A stretch of 64,000 bases of DNA from Calditrichia bacterium (GTDB lineage: Bacteria > Calditrichota > Calditrichia > RBG-13-44-9 > J075): contig JANQRS010000012.1 in assembly GCA_028284445.1 (NCBI GenBank), positions 124,001 to 188,000 on the forward strand. Direction: 5' to 3'. A model generated the notes under the pieces. The model did not search any database and was not told where the DNA came from. It worked only from the letters and a program-made list of their open reading frames with translations. This document shows positions 35,910 to 45,072 of this stretch, piece after piece. Numbering within the stretch: position 1 is the first letter of the stretch; each line of letters starts with the position of its first letter. A program made the position numbers and the translations under genes.

Positions 35910-37409
35910 ATGCAAACATCCCTATGCAGCAAAATCATCCATCTGGTGCCAGGCTTTATCATGCTGATATTGGCTAGCATTTATGGCCAGGCGCCGGATA
36001 CCAGCTGGACCGTAGTTATTTCCGAGCCGTCTTCCGACGTTCGCTCGGATGCCCGGCAAACTGAAGATGGTGGTTTTATCATGAGCACAGGCAGTCTACT
36101 GACACGCCTGAATCAGGACGGCGGGCAGCTATGGCAAGTTAATCTGAAAGACAGTTGGCCTTTGTCCCTCAATACCTTTCGGGTTCAGGAGACAAGCGCC
36201 GGACAATTCATAACCGTTGGCGACGCTGAAGCGATTGGTGGCGGAACCGACCACCTGCTGGCCAATGTGACGGCGAACGGTGATTCAGCGTCACTCTCAC
36301 TCAGCAATCTTGTATATATCGAGTCATCACGCGACGTTGTTGAAACAGCGGACGGACACTATGTTTTGGCCGGGTATACCAGCGGTCTGACAGCCCCGGC
36401 CTCAGCATCTTCTTCGCCTTCTGCTTCCACCATAGGTCTGTCGCTGATCAAAATGACAGCAGCCGGCGATACGCTATGGACCAGGGTTTTTGAAGGCCTG
36501 GAACCCTTCGACGGTTCGGCCGGATACAGCATCATCGAAACAGACGATGGCGGCTTGCTTGTTACCGGCGCCACCAGTATTGATCTTGGTGGTTCGTTGC
36601 ATGTTTGGTTGATCAAAACAGATCTGAATGGCGATTCCCTCTGGACGCGAACTTACACAAGCGGGGCAAAGGATATTGCCCGATCAATTATTGCTGCAGA
36701 TGACGGCGGTTATTTCATTGGCGCACAAACCACCCCTTTGAATTCGGACCGGGAAGACTACTTGCTTTTACGGCTTGATGAAAACGCCGAACTGCTCTGG
36801 AGTAAAACCTATGGCGGTGAGCAAGCAGAATTTCTGGGCAGCATCTGTAAAACAGATGACGGTGGTGTGTTGATCACCGGAACAACATACTCTTTTGGAG
36901 CCGGTTCAGGCGATATCTGGCTGGTACGCGTAACTGCCTCTGGCGAGATTGGATGGACAAAAACACTGGGCACAAACCACCTGGAAAGCGGATACTCGGG
37001 GTACCGGACAACCGACGGCGGCTACATCGTTAGCGGCAGTCGGTTTAGTGGACCAGATCCGGGAAGTTGGTTAATCAAACTGGAAAAAGACCCGACCGGC
37101 ATCGAGCAGCCCACAAACAGCACTCTACCTCAAGGCTTCTGGCTCGCTCATAATTTCCCAAACCCATTTAATCCGATAACCACCATTACCTTTCACTTAC
37201 CCTATTCCGCGGAAACCAGTCTGAAAATTTACGACATCAACGGCGGGGAAATTCGCACCTTATTGCGTGGAAATCATGCTGCTGGAGAACACCAGGTTGT
37301 CTGGGATGGGAGAAATGATAGCGGGAATTCTGCAGCCAGTGGAGTGTACATTTATGAGCTGAGAACTGATGGACAAGCCCTGTCGAGAAAAATGACGCTG
37401 CTTCGATAA
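35910..37409 (+). CDS. Secreted repeat protein with type IX sorting tail
   Basis: A 499-residue exported protein. The signal peptide starts MQTSLCSKIIHLVPGFIMLI and ends near 'SIYGQA'. Seven or so repeats of about 50 residues carry 'T(E/D)DGG(F/L/Y)-(I/L)V-(S/T)G' followed by 'L(I/L)(K/R)-(T/L)...G...(L)W(T/S)(R/K)T', as in 'TDDGGLLVTGATS' and 'TDDGGVLITGTTY', which is a bacterial PQQ-like/propeller repeat pattern. The tail is 'AHNFPNPFNPITTITFHLP' ... 'SGVYIYELR' ... 'KMTLLR'; the usual NYPNPFNP is NFPNPFNP here. ATG 35910 follows GGAGAG. No catalytic residues are recognised. Confidence 0.8.
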   Translation: MQTSLCSKIIHLVPGFIMLILASIYGQAPDTSWTVVISEPSSDVRSDARQTEDGGFIMSTGSLLTRLNQDGGQLWQVNLKDSWPLSLNTFRVQETSAGQFITVGDAEAIGGGTDHLLANVTANGDSASLSLSNLVYIESSRDVVETADGHYVLAGYTSGLTAPASASSSPSASTIGLSLIKMTAAGDTLWTRVFEGLEPFDGSAGYSIIETDDGGLLVTGATSIDLGGSLHVWLIKTDLNGDSLWTRTYTSGAKDIARSIIAADDGGYFIGAQTTPLNSDREDYLLLRLDENAELLWSKTYGGEQAEFLGSICKTDDGGVLITGTTYSFGAGSGDIWLVRVTASGEIGWTKTLGTNHLESGYSGYRTTDGGYIVSGSRFSGPDPGSWLIKLEKDPTGIEQPTNSTLPQGFWLAHNFPNPFNPITTITFHLPYSAETSLKIYDINGGEIRTLLRGNHAAGEHQVVWDGRNDSGNSAASGVYIYELRTDGQALSRKMTLLR

Positions 37410-37515
37410 GGTTGTTTTTCTCATTGCACTCAATTTCATCCAGTTAAAGGATATGCAGTTGTGTGGCTCCGCCGCCCAGGTGATTGGTGTGATCAAATAG
37501 AGTTTGCCAAAGTGC

Positions 37516-37575
37516 TTACCTTCACATCCCCCTAATTCCCCCTCCGAAGGGTGATTTAGGGGGATGTGAAGGTAA
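37516..37575. repeat. GC-rich interspersed palindrome, copy 5 (60 bp, near-perfect)
   Basis: TTACCTTCACATCCCCC and its complement flank an imperfect centre (TAATTCCCCCTCCGAAGGGTGATTTA). It lies between two convergent genes (stops at 37409 and 37583), where it could terminate both. Confidence 0.8.
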
Positions 37576-37582
37576 ATGGCAT

Positions 37583-39793
37583 CTACCTCAACAAATCAAA
37601 CAAGTGGCTATACTTGATGATAAACCCGCGGAACTGCTCATTCCACCCCATCCCTTCATCAAATCGAGTGTCATTGTATACCAGGAACAGGCCGGTATTT
37701 GCGGTTCGCTGCCAGCCAAAGCGCAAATTGAGCGAGCCGAGATCATTGGTGCGATCACTGTATTGGACAAGGGCCTGAATAAATACCTTCGGAGTGAAGG
37801 AATACGAAAGGCGCGCCCGCCAGAGGTTTGCAATAAAATCACCACCTGGCAAATCGATATTATTATGGCTAACGCTCAGCTCGGCGTTTAATTGCTCCCC
37901 GTAACGAAAGCGCAGGCGCGGCCGCGTGGCGATACGATTACCGCCAAAAAAGCCGCCGATGGTTGTACGAACGTTTAAGTTCCACCAGGCGCCTTCATTC
38001 GTCCAGAATACGATCAAAGCCTCAGCGTGATCGTAAGTATCTGACGGCACGATCACCCCATTAGATATTTCGAAGGCATCCTTTACGCCTTCGCGAGTAA
38101 AATTGATCCCGGTATGGAGCTCGTAGCCATTTTTCCACTCCCAATGATTGTCGACATGGAGAAACCCGGATTCCTGGAAACCGTCAAGATCCCAAAATCC
38201 GCGATAGGAAACATGCGGGCGCAATTCCTGAAAGCCCATAAAGTCTTTGGGGCGGATTCGATAAAAAACCAACCCTGTCGGATTACGATAGCCGCTGCGT
38301 CGCAGGAAACCGACTTCCGGATTGAAGTTGTCTGCGACTTCCGTCAGACTGGCTGACAAGAGCCACGCCTCAGAATTATAATTGGCGTCAAGCTTATAGG
38401 CATATTCATCGCTATCGACGCCCGGGGTAATCGTTTGTGAAGCAAAACCGGAAAGAAGCGCATACTGACCAATACCGACACGGGCATCAACGGCCATTGT
38501 GCGATTGTAGTTGTCGTCGCCGGCCAAATCCCCTGTCGCCTGACGATTAACAAATAGCGCCCCTATAGAAGATCGATTTGGCAGTTCTTTACTGACCCGA
38601 CCAACCGCAAAATTGTTTGCTGTAACGCTGTCGCCAACAGAATCAGTTTGCATATTCAGCACCCCGACATTAACCCCGCCCGGTTTGCCGGTCATGCGTA
38701 ATCCGCCTACAATCGGCACAGCAACACCATCATCTGAAATGCCAATTCGACGACTGAAAAACAGTTGGGCTTCACCAGGATTGCCCACTGAAAACAAACC
38801 GGCATTCTCAAGAAAGAAAGGACGTTTTTCCGGAAAGAAGAGGCTAAAACGATCGAGGTTAATCTGCAATTCATCCGCTTCGACCTGGGCAAAATCAGTA
38901 TTATATGTGGCGTCCAACGTCAAGCTGGATGTCAGGCTATATTTGATATCAAATCCGACATCTCCTGAAGTATCATACTCATTGCTATTGGCAAAATCGC
39001 GATTAAGATCGCTTAAGACATAGGGAATAAATTTGAGATTATTCTGATGCAAGTCCTGCAGTCCTGTCAGCTCCCCGGCCAATGAAATCCGCTGAATATC
39101 AAACTGCCGAGGCAGCTTGATCCAGAAAGAACGTTCGTTTCTTCGGCGAATATTGCGCTGGAAATTGATCCCCCACTGCTGCTCGGCTTGATCGGTAAAA
39201 CGAAGGGTTTTGAACGGAATGGCAAATTCGGCACTCCAGCCAATCTCTGAAATTGCCGCGCGAACTTCCCAGGCAGCATCCCAATCGAGGTTAAATCCAC
39301 CTGAACCGCTGTCAAAGAAGCCATCACCCTCATTGCTAATTTGGGCATCATATTCGATGCCTGCCGGATTCGTACCAAAGAGAAAGCCATTGAGATTATC
39401 GTTGTAAGTATCGAGCACCACCTGAAAGGCATCCGTATCATTCAATGAAGCGTCCCGACGGCTGTCGGAAACTATAATTTGATCCGGGTTTCGATCATAG
39501 CAGACCGCACCAATATAGAGGGTTTGCTCCGTGAAGAGCACGCGTACTTCAGTCCTTTCCGAAGCAGCTTCGCCTTCATCGGGGGTGGTCTGCCAAAAAT
39601 CGCTGGCAACTTCCGCTTGCTGCCACACATCTTCCCCAAGCACATCACCGTCGATGACCGGTGTTTGTTGGATCTTTTTGGCTGCCATTGAGCGGAGCTC
39701 AGCGTTTGCATCGGTCTGAGCCACGAGAGCGGTCGCAAATACGCCGGCCATAAAGGTTAGAGAAAAGAAGAAAAGATCAGATAGCTTTTTCAC
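37583..39793 (-). CDS. CBM9-like / DUF5916 outer-membrane barrel protein (copy 2)
   Basis: A 736-residue exported protein of the same family as 33465-35720. Signal peptide ('MKKLSDLFFFSLTFMAGVFA'), CBM9-like domain (about 35-230, 'IDGDVLGEDVWQQAEVASDF', 'VRVLFTEQTLYIGAVCYD') and DUF5916 barrel with 'YNTDFAQVEADELQINLDR' and 'SLFFPEKRPFFLENAGLF'. The start is GTG 39793 with GGAT upstream. It resembles the most common DUF5916 subtype more closely than copy 1 does, so the two are probably old paralogues rather than a recent duplication. The function is unproven. Confidence 0.9.
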   Translation of the reverse strand: MKKLSDLFFFSLTFMAGVFATALVAQTDANAELRSMAAKKIQQTPVIDGDVLGEDVWQQAEVASDFWQTTPDEGEAASERTEVRVLFTEQTLYIGAVCYDRNPDQIIVSDSRRDASLNDTDAFQVVLDTYNDNLNGFLFGTNPAGIEYDAQISNEGDGFFDSGSGGFNLDWDAAWEVRAAISEIGWSAEFAIPFKTLRFTDQAEQQWGINFQRNIRRRNERSFWIKLPRQFDIQRISLAGELTGLQDLHQNNLKFIPYVLSDLNRDFANSNEYDTSGDVGFDIKYSLTSSLTLDATYNTDFAQVEADELQINLDRFSLFFPEKRPFFLENAGLFSVGNPGEAQLFFSRRIGISDDGVAVPIVGGLRMTGKPGGVNVGVLNMQTDSVGDSVTANNFAVGRVSKELPNRSSIGALFVNRQATGDLAGDDNYNRTMAVDARVGIGQYALLSGFASQTITPGVDSDEYAYKLDANYNSEAWLLSASLTEVADNFNPEVGFLRRSGYRNPTGLVFYRIRPKDFMGFQELRPHVSYRGFWDLDGFQESGFLHVDNHWEWKNGYELHTGINFTREGVKDAFEISNGVIVPSDTYDHAEALIVFWTNEGAWWNLNVRTTIGGFFGGNRIATRPRLRFRYGEQLNAELSVSHNNIDLPGGDFIANLWRARLSYSFTPKVFIQALVQYSDRTNDLGSLNLRFGWQRTANTGLFLVYNDTRFDEGMGWNEQFRGFIIKYSHLFDLLR

Positions 39794-40113
39794 AATTCAT
39801 CCAATAGCAAATTTGTCCGTATTTAAGGAATTAGGGTTCGTTACCTCATCGCAATTGGAGGGCACCAATAGAACATACGCAAACCCGGCCAGACTCCCAA
39901 TATTAGGGAGGCTTTCCAAACACACCATTTTGTTGTTGTAATAAAACCTGAAACACAAGGCGCATTTACGCACTATCTGCCTCTCTGCAATACCTTTGCA
40001 GCATGCTTAAACTATTTTGCCGCAAAAAGAATTGAATATCGAAAATTTTACGCCGATAACTTTTGCACAGCCTGCCAGGGATGGCAGGCGGTGATCAAGA
40101 AGGGAGTCGGGAT
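39794..40113. other. Divergent intergenic region
   Basis: 320 bases between two divergent exported-protein genes. Promoters for both probably lie here, but nothing specific could be identified. Confidence 0.4.
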
Positions 40114-40824
40114 ATGAAGCAGGTCGTCATTCTTTTAGCCGCACTATTCATTACATCAGCCGCTTTTTCTCAGTCTGTGGATTCAGTACGTTACGAAATA
40201 CGTAATGGTGACAAGGTCGAGCAAGTTGAATGGGTCATTTTCTACTTGAGCGACGGACAGATTGAAATTCACTCTACGAACTTCAACGACGGCACGGTGC
40301 AAACCGTTTTATGCGATTCACAGTACGTCACGTCATATTGGAAGTATAATGATCCCCTGAAGGATTCAGCATTTGAGGTAACAGCTTACGATGATCGTCT
40401 GCACCTGCGCGGGAAAATCAAATCGAAGTATGAGGACAAATGGCTGGACAGCGACACAATGCCTTGGATTCAATTCCAGGGGCTGGCCATGGAGCACTTC
40501 GTAGAAAACGGTAAGCCAATCATGAAATTTGTCAGCATAAAGGCGGACAACGGCAAACTATATCGCTTGAAGGCCAGGCAGCGAGAGGTCAATAAAATAG
40601 CGGTCGGCGATGAGCAGATGCTCGCCCGGCGTGTTGAAGTTCGTTTGAGCGGATGGCGCTCGCGCTTCGGTAGCGTCAACTACTGGATAGATGAAATCTC
40701 CGGTCAATTTGTTCGCTTCGAAGGCTTCAGCGAGCCATTGCTGCGGCGAAAGCTGGTTTACCAACGCCTCGCACCTTCCGTTCAACCGCAAGAAGACTTA
40801 AAATTGACTGTGAGGATGGAATAA
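40114..40824 (+). CDS. Exported protein of unknown function
   Basis: A 236-residue periplasmic or surface protein. The signal peptide is MKQVVILLAALFITSAAFSQ and the mature part is rich in beta strands. It has no sorting tail, and no family is recognised. Motifs such as 'MKFVSIKADNGKLYRL' and 'VEVRLSGWRSRFGSVNYWID' with a final 'GQFVRFEGFSEPLLRRKLVY' recall the DUF3108/DUF6134 type of periplasmic beta-barrel-like domain, in which a cleaved product is rated against a lipid or polymer; this is only a resemblance. ATG 40114 has GGGAG upstream. A hairpin follows six bases after the stop. Confidence 0.6.
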   Translation: MKQVVILLAALFITSAAFSQSVDSVRYEIRNGDKVEQVEWVIFYLSDGQIEIHSTNFNDGTVQTVLCDSQYVTSYWKYNDPLKDSAFEVTAYDDRLHLRGKIKSKYEDKWLDSDTMPWIQFQGLAMEHFVENGKPIMKFVSIKADNGKLYRLKARQREVNKIAVGDEQMLARRVEVRLSGWRSRFGSVNYWIDEISGQFVRFEGFSEPLLRRKLVYQRLAPSVQPQEDLKLTVRME

Positions 40825-40829
40825 AAGCG

Positions 40830-40850
40830 GTTTCCCGGCACTCGGGAAAC
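40830..40850 (+). terminator. Short terminator-like hairpin
   Basis: GTTTCCCG and CGGGAAAC pair around a five-base loop and are followed by TTCTTC. It lies six bases after the stop of the preceding gene. Confidence 0.5.
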
Positions 40851-41116
40851 TTCTTCATACACTTTTACATATTCATCGCTATAAATATCTCCAATACAAT
40901 AAGCCGATCAGCTATATAGATGTTTCTCCTGTTCATTACTGGCGTTTCTACCGCTGGGAACAATGAAGACCAGGCTTCCCGCGGTTTGTTTATTGAGAAT
41001 ATTTCACTCCACCTGAACTATCGTTTACACAATTGATCGACGTGAACCGCCGCGGCCTGGTTTTTCCATGCCTGAAACTACGTCTTTCCTAACACGCATA
41101 ATGTGGGGGCAAATAT

Positions 41117-44100
41117 ATGCGCCAAAGCAGCCGCTCTACTTTTTCACTTCATTTCTGCAGCTCAAATAGCACCTCGCGACATCAAGCTCGCCAGAACAGA
41201 TTTCTCCGGCAAAGCCTTAGATGCTGGATTCGAATCGCATTCATAATTCTGTTCTGTTGTTCATATATATCGTTTGCACAGCCGGAGCAGGTCTGCGGCG
41301 ATTCGGCGCAGGTAAACCAGCTTTTCGACAAGGGCAGGACATTTGAAACAGTATCAAAATATGATAGCTGTCTCTATTATTATGATCTGGCGCTGAGCTG
41401 TCTTGAATCGTTCAAAGCAGCTTCGTCCGACCAATTCCTGTGGAGTCGTTATGTCCAGGTTAATATTCGCAAGGCCAATCTACTGCGCATAATGGGAAAA
41501 ATCGACGATGCCGTTGTAATAAGCAGCAAGTCCTTAGCCGAGGCCGAGCAACATCTGACCGAAAGTGATCCGGTTCTATCAAGAACCTATGAGATTCATG
41601 GATTGGTCTTGTGGCAACAATCGGAACTGGATAGCGCCTTAAGCTATCAGTACAAGGGGCTTGATTTACGCCTCAAACATAGGGGCAGGATGCACATCAC
41701 AACGGCATCAAGTTATAACAATCTCGGTATTATCTATTGGAAGATGGGAAAGCTGGATGATGGCGGCGCGTCTCATAGAGAAGCGTTAGCAATTCGTCTG
41801 GAGTTACTTGGCAACGATCATCGACATACCGGTGTCAGTTATAGCAATATCGGTTTAATTGAGATGGAAAGAGGCGATTATGAGCAGGCGCTGAAGTATC
41901 TCAATCGTGCTTACGAAATTGCGCTTAACACCAACTACCTGGAGCTTGAAATTGCCGCTTTGCAAAACAGAAGTATCATATACGACGCCAAAAAAGACTT
42001 CGCACGCTCCATACAACAAAACCGTTTGCTGGCAGAGCGCGTCAAACAATTCTACGGTGAATATCACGTCACTTTGGCCGAGCTAAACAATAACATTGGT
42101 GCCGCCCAGGTTGCCCAATTCCAATATAGAAAAGCAATGGAATCGATTAGAACGGCAAAGCAAATCCTCGACACCTTAAATCTCGGCCAGGATCCGCTCA
42201 TGCACAATGTTCTCGGCGGGTTGGCAAACTGTCATTCCCAACTTGGCAACCATGAGGAAGCGGTTGATTATTATCAGCAAACCATCGATTTTCTGGCAAT
42301 GTATTTTCCGGATCGCCACGCGGACCTCGGACGACAATACATGAATATCAGCCGAATCCATACCCAATTAAAGCAACATGAAATTGCCAGATCGCACGTA
42401 GAGAAAGGCCTCAGAAACTTTCGTCAAGCCTTTGGCGACTATCACCCCTTCGTAGCGGAAGGATATCGTGGGCTTGCCAACGATTATCTAATACAAGAAA
42501 AATACACGGAGGCGCTTGCTGCTGCACAGAAAGGTATTGTCAGCGTGGCGCCGGGATTCGCCAATCTCGACGTCAGGACGAACCCCGATCATAGCCGGGT
42601 TTTATCCAAAAGCACCTATGCCAAGCTTCTTGGCGCGAAGGGGAAGGCTCTGGTTGAGCGCTACCGAGACACCGGTGAAATCGATGACCTCAAACTAAGC
42701 ATCGATTGCTATGAACACACACTTGCAACAATCGAAAATTTGCATGGCGATATCCGCAATCTATCTTCGTTGCAAACCAGCCTCGCTTTCTTTGCAAAAG
42801 CCTACGTCATTGCCATTGAAACTGTCGCGCTTGCCACTCCGCCTTCTGCCGATATCGATTGGAGGGAATTGAGCTTCCGTGTTTCGGAGCAGGCAAAAGC
42901 CAATATTCTCTGGCAATCCATGCTGGAATCGCGTGCAAGAATCTTTGCTGGTATCCCCGACAGCCTTCTTGCCCGGGAAGAGTCACTCAGAGAAGAAATG
43001 ACGCAAACACAGTTGCCCCTGAAACAGGCACGGGCAGCACAAACGATCAGCGAGACTGCTTCTAATATTGACAGCCTGGAAATTGCCTATGCCCTATTGA
43101 AATCACAACATGATGACCTTATTGAAGCACTTAATCGGGATTATCCACGCTTTGCGGAGTTGCAAGGGCGTTCCGAAATTCCGACAGCTGCGGCAATCAG
43201 CGATATGCTGAATGGGCAAACGGCAGTCATCAGTTATTTTGTTGCAGATAGCTCTATTCTGATATTCGGGATCGCTGACAATCAGGACCTCGCTTACCGC
43301 ATGATTAAACCGGCAAATTTTCAGGATATGGTGTCGGATTTCAAGGCTGGTATCAAGAAGCAGGATCATATGCTAACGAATAAAACCGCCCCGGAACTTT
43401 ACAAACTGCTGCTGGCTCCGCTCTCTTCACTGTGGGGAAAACGGAAACATCTTTACATAATTCCTCATGCCGGCCTTCATGGTCTCCCTTTTGAAGCGTT
43501 ATTCCCAAGGGCAGTAAAGATAGGCGAAAAACCAGACTATCTTGTCAGGAATTACGGCATCAGCTATCACTATTCGGCGCGAATGTTGGTGGATCACCTG
43601 CAGAGCGAAGAGATCAAATATCCCTCTCCTTATATTGGTTTTGCCCCGGTATTTATGCCGGACAGCAAAAGCAGCTGGATCTCGCCAGACAAGCTGCAGG
43701 ACATTCTCTGGATGCCGGCAGATGCTGACGCAACGAAGGTTTTTCGCAGCAGCGATGGCAAGCGTTTTGACGCATTGCCATGGTCGCGCGAGGAAGTGCT
43801 CTCCGCTGCCCGGATACTAAACGCCACAGATAACGCATTCATCGATGGTGAAGCAACCGAGGCCAGGTTCAAAGCCCTGGCTGACAATCATAAAATTGTT
43901 CATATCGCCACTCATGGTGTGCTCAATGTTGTTGACCCGGCATTATCAAATCTGGTATTTGCAGCGACGGACAGTCTGGATCTCTCAGAAGATGGCTACT
44001 TCTTTGCACGAGAGGCTTTCGCACACAACTTTCGCACTGACCTGCTTGTGTTGAGCGCCTGTAATACCGGCAGTGGAAATATCCAGCGAGGTGAGGGGGT

Positions 44101-44329
44101 GATGGCCTTGAATCGCGGTTTTCTATACTCCGGGGCGCAGAATATTCTCTCTTCGCTCTGGGCAGTCAGCGATCGCTCAACACACGATCTTGTGTTGCGA
44201 TTCTATCAGGAAATGAACTCAGGGAAGACATATACGGAAGCTCTCCGCCTGGCGAAATTGTCATTGTTGGAAAGTTCGGATTATGCAGAACCGTACTACT
44301 GGAGCGGCTTTACGTTGCTGGGTGGCTAA
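41117..44329 (+). CDS. Exported TPR-CHAT protease
   Basis: A 1070-residue caspase-like protein of the CHAT family (PF12770). A long charged N-terminus is followed by a hydrophobic stretch at about residues 38-54 ('IRIAFIILFCCSYISF') and 'AQ', which reads as a signal peptide with a long n-region or a membrane anchor. TPR helices follow from about 60 to 500 ('ASSYNNLGIIYWKMGKLDDG'), then a helical linker, then the C-terminal CHAT domain (about 730-1070). The catalytic dyad is His933 ('HIATHGVLN') and Cys982 ('LVLSACNTGSG'). This domain is a cysteine peptidase related to separase and caspases. The gene ends two bases from the stop of the convergent membrane-protein gene. Confidence 0.9.
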   Translation: MRQSSRSTFSLHFCSSNSTSRHQARQNRFLRQSLRCWIRIAFIILFCCSYISFAQPEQVCGDSAQVNQLFDKGRTFETVSKYDSCLYYYDLALSCLESFKAASSDQFLWSRYVQVNIRKANLLRIMGKIDDAVVISSKSLAEAEQHLTESDPVLSRTYEIHGLVLWQQSELDSALSYQYKGLDLRLKHRGRMHITTASSYNNLGIIYWKMGKLDDGGASHREALAIRLELLGNDHRHTGVSYSNIGLIEMERGDYEQALKYLNRAYEIALNTNYLELEIAALQNRSIIYDAKKDFARSIQQNRLLAERVKQFYGEYHVTLAELNNNIGAAQVAQFQYRKAMESIRTAKQILDTLNLGQDPLMHNVLGGLANCHSQLGNHEEAVDYYQQTIDFLAMYFPDRHADLGRQYMNISRIHTQLKQHEIARSHVEKGLRNFRQAFGDYHPFVAEGYRGLANDYLIQEKYTEALAAAQKGIVSVAPGFANLDVRTNPDHSRVLSKSTYAKLLGAKGKALVERYRDTGEIDDLKLSIDCYEHTLATIENLHGDIRNLSSLQTSLAFFAKAYVIAIETVALATPPSADIDWRELSFRVSEQAKANILWQSMLESRARIFAGIPDSLLAREESLREEMTQTQLPLKQARAAQTISETASNIDSLEIAYALLKSQHDDLIEALNRDYPRFAELQGRSEIPTAAAISDMLNGQTAVISYFVADSSILIFGIADNQDLAYRMIKPANFQDMVSDFKAGIKKQDHMLTNKTAPELYKLLLAPLSSLWGKRKHLYIIPHAGLHGLPFEALFPRAVKIGEKPDYLVRNYGISYHYSARMLVDHLQSEEIKYPSPYIGFAPVFMPDSKSSWISPDKLQDILWMPADADATKVFRSSDGKRFDALPWSREEVLSAARILNATDNAFIDGEATEARFKALADNHKIVHIATHGVLNVVDPALSNLVFAATDSLDLSEDGYFFAREAFAHNFRTDLLVLSACNTGSGNIQRGEGVMALNRGFLYSGAQNILSSLWAVSDRSTHDLVLRFYQEMNSGKTYTEALRLAKLSLLESSDYAEPYYWSGFTLLGG

Positions 44330-44331
44330 AC

Positions 44332-45072
44332 TCAGGGGCGATTCAGGAAAAACCTTCCGACATGATATAGCTGCTGCCCGTCTTCCAATTTCCAATAATA
44401 GAGGCCGGGTGGCAGCTCATCCAAATCCAGGAAAAGTATTTTACCCTCGTCCTCAATGGTTTCTTGCAGCACCAGACTGTTTTGATTGCTGTAAATACTG
44501 ATCACAAAGGGCGGATGGGTCGCCGGGCTGCCACGCCATTCAAAACTGGCTATATCATCAATCTCCTCATCAGGCCTGGGCGCGATGACATCAATATCAT
44601 TACGGCGCACATCATTAACTTGAGCGTCCAGGCCGGGATGCGGAATAGAATTTTCTGCAAATTGGCGTTTTATCTCTTCTGCCTGGGAATCGACATACAA
44701 CCAGCCCCCTAGCAGTGCCACGATGACAATGGCCACTGCCAGCCAACGATAGTAAGACCGTTGCAGAAATTGCCGCGGTCTTTCCGAGTCCACAATATTT
44801 GCCCCGCTCTTGTACTCAGCGAGGATAGCATCAATTGAATCACTGTGCTCATCGACAGCTTGCTGGGCAAACTCTAGTTCCGCCGTGGCGGCATTTGACA
44901 GGAAATCGTTCAAATCACCATCAGCTTGTTGTGCGGCCAATACTACTTCGTCATCTGGAAATGCCGCCCGGTACTCTAAAAGCCAATCGATATCTGCATC
45001 GCTTAATCCGCTTTCCGGATTCTTTCGATGACGTTCAATCAGCGTACGATATTTTTGAGGATCTCTTTTCAC
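44332..45072 (-). CDS. Single-pass membrane protein, possible anti-sigma factor
   Basis: A 246-residue protein in an operon with the preceding sigma factor. GTG 45072 is chosen because it overlaps the sigma stop by four bases (GTGA) and has AGAGG about nine bases upstream; an ATG at 45108 is also possible. Order: an acidic cytoplasmic N-terminal part (about 1-108, with helices 'AFPDDEVVLAAQQADGDLND'), one membrane segment (about 110-128, 'WLAVAIVIVALLGGWLYVD') and a periplasmic C-terminal domain (about 130-246, ending 'YYWKLEDGQQLYHVGRFFL'). No classical zinc-type anti-sigma (HxxxCxxC) motif is present. Gene order and topology fit an anti-sigma factor; this is inference. Confidence 0.65.
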   Translation of the reverse strand: MKRDPQKYRTLIERHRKNPESGLSDADIDWLLEYRAAFPDDEVVLAAQQADGDLNDFLSNAATAELEFAQQAVDEHSDSIDAILAEYKSGANIVDSERPRQFLQRSYYRWLAVAIVIVALLGGWLYVDSQAEEIKRQFAENSIPHPGLDAQVNDVRRNDIDVIAPRPDEEIDDIASFEWRGSPATHPPFVISIYSNQNSLVLQETIEDEGKILFLDLDELPPGLYYWKLEDGQQLYHVGRFFLNRP

